Assembly: GCA_902796565.1 (NCBI GenBank)
Contig: CADBPP010000140.1
Span: 1-5,934, forward strand
DNA: 5,934 nucleotides
From: an uncultured Eubacteriales bacterium
Lineage (GTDB): Bacteria; Bacillota; Clostridia; Eubacteriales; Anaerofustaceae
Direction: 5' to 3'
Part shown: in pieces, positions 5,417 to 5,934 of the stretch
Layout of the letters: each line of letters opens with the position of its first letter
Position numbering within the stretch: position 1 is the stretch's first letter
The notes under the pieces: generated by a model
What the model was told of the DNA's origin: nothing
Database searches by the model: none
The model's input: only the letters and a program-made list of their open reading frames with translations
Program-made: the position numbers and the translations under genes

Positions 5417-5421
5417 GGAGG
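5417..5421 (+). promoter_or_regulatory. Ribosome binding site of the ferredoxin gene
   Basis: GGAGG 5 bases before ATG 5427, supporting that start. Confidence 0.7.
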
Positions 5422-5426
5422 GGCCT

Positions 5427-5813
5427 ATGAAAAGACTTACGGTGAGCGATCCCGCTTCCTGCACCGCCTGCTATTCCTGCGAGGTGGCCTGCAGCGAGAC
5501 CTACCATAAAAGATATGACAGGGATCTTTCATGCATAAGGATCACCGGATACGGCGGGAAGATAAACGTGAACGTCTGCAGCCAGTGCGGAGCGTGCATC
5601 GAAGTGTGCCCCCTCGGGGCTCTGTCAAGAAGAAAGAACGGAGTGGTGGCGGTGGACTCAAAGCTCTGCGACGGCTGCATGGCCTGCGCGGACGTATGCC
5701 CGAATGACGTCGTCTGCCGCCTGTACGGCACCTGCGGTGTGGGCAAGTGCACCGCCTGCGGGAAATGCGCCGCAGCATGCCCCGTTCAGATACTCACGGT
5801 CACGGAGGAATGA
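5427..5813 (+). CDS. Four-cluster 4Fe-4S ferredoxin (HycB/DmsB-like electron carrier)
   Basis: The 128-residue protein has four complete CxxCxxCxxxC motifs: Cys 12/15/18/22, 51/54/57/61, 81/84/87/91 and 108/111/114/118, the last three followed by Pro. This is the 16-Cys pattern of the HycB/CooF/DmsB electron-transfer family, in which motifs 1 with 4 and 2 with 3 normally pair to hold clusters. Three further Cys are present at 36, 97 and 103. It is much shorter than the usual 160-200 residues, so the loops between motifs are minimal. There is no signal peptide or membrane segment, so it should act in the cytoplasm. It starts 131 bases from the divergent AOR-like gene, a typical place for the electron acceptor of such an enzyme. 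It is followed after three bases by padR, whose ribosome site lies inside its last codons. Confidence 0.9.
   Translation: MKRLTVSDPASCTACYSCEVACSETYHKRYDRDLSCIRITGYGGKINVNVCSQCGACIEVCPLGALSRRKNGVVAVDSKLCDGCMACADVCPNDVVCRLYGTCGVGKCTACGKCAAACPVQILTVTEE
5804..5808 (+). promoter_or_regulatory. Ribosome binding site of padR
   Basis: GGAGG lies within the final codons of the ferredoxin gene, 8 bases before ATG 5817. This arrangement indicates co-transcription and probably translational coupling. Confidence 0.7.
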
Positions 5814-5816
5814 GCC

Positions 5817-5934
5817 ATGCTTGAACTGATGGTGCTCGCATGCCTGATGTCCGGGCCATGCCACGGCTACGAACTGAAAAAGCGTCTTTCGGGACTGAGT
5901 CCCAACAACAATGAGATATATCCCCTCCTGAGGA
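5817..5934 (+). CDS. PadR-family transcriptional regulator, N-terminal part (cut by window end)
   Basis: Thirty-nine codons are present before the window ends. The N terminus shows the PadR winged-helix signature: a hydrophobic helix LELMVLACLMSG followed by PCHGYELKKRL (residues 14-24) and then NNNEIYPLLR (30-39), which matches the family GPxHGYEL...IYPxLxRLE pattern. PadR proteins are dimeric repressors, often acting next to their own gene. It is co-transcribed with the ferredoxin gene and lies close to the divergent aor/ferredoxin promoters, so local control of those two promoters is a reasonable guess. The ligand cannot be inferred, because the C-terminal part lies outside the window. Confidence 0.87.
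   Translation, partial: MLELMVLACLMSGPCHGYELKKRLSGLSPNNNEIYPLLR

Noticed and set aside
1..5934. CRISPR array, tRNA, rRNA, insertion sequence or phage genes
   Set aside because: No regularly spaced repeats, cloverleaf-like segments, transposase motifs or terminal inverted repeats were seen.

Overview
The window looks like chromosomal DNA from a strictly anaerobic, moderately GC-rich bacterium. A clostridial-type Bacillota member is my best guess, with Synergistota as an alternative. The reasons are a formate-tetrahydrofolate ligase / FchA / FolD cluster, an aldehyde:ferredoxin oxidoreductase (AOR) family protein, a polycysteine ferredoxin, a PadR regulator, strong AGGAGG-type ribosome sites and TATAAT promoters. 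The taxon is inference only.

Layout. Minus strand, 3417 down to 28: fhs, fchA, folD. This is a one-carbon operon that makes the methyl-branch reactions formate + THF to formyl-THF, to methenyl-THF, to methylene-THF. It is preceded by a 444-base gene-free stretch (3418-3861) holding a likely terminator for the upstream aor gene, a candidate fhs promoter and a structured leader of about 160 nt. An 11-bp hairpin sits between fhs and fchA. A further minus-strand gene seems to begin just downstream of folD, and only its first three codons are in the window. Minus strand, 5295-3862: a short, divergent AOR-like gene transcribed from a perfect TTGACA-17-TATAAT promoter. Plus strand, 5427 onward: a 128-residue ferredoxin with four complete 4Fe-4S motifs, followed three bases later by a PadR-family regulator cut by the window edge. 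The aor and ferredoxin genes are divergent across a 131-base promoter region with inverted repeats over the ferredoxin -35 and -10.

How the genes may work together. FolD lacks the Lys and Gln associated with cyclohydrolase chemistry in this family, and a dedicated cyclohydrolase candidate (FchA) is encoded next to it. The simplest reading is a division of labour, with FchA as cyclohydrolase and FolD as dehydrogenase only. The AOR-like protein plus the divergent ferredoxin looks like a small redox module controlled locally, perhaps by the PadR protein. The AOR-like protein is about 100 or more residues shorter than usual and has altered cofactor-site motifs, so its chemistry is open. These two observations, with the divergent control region, are the most interesting parts of the window.
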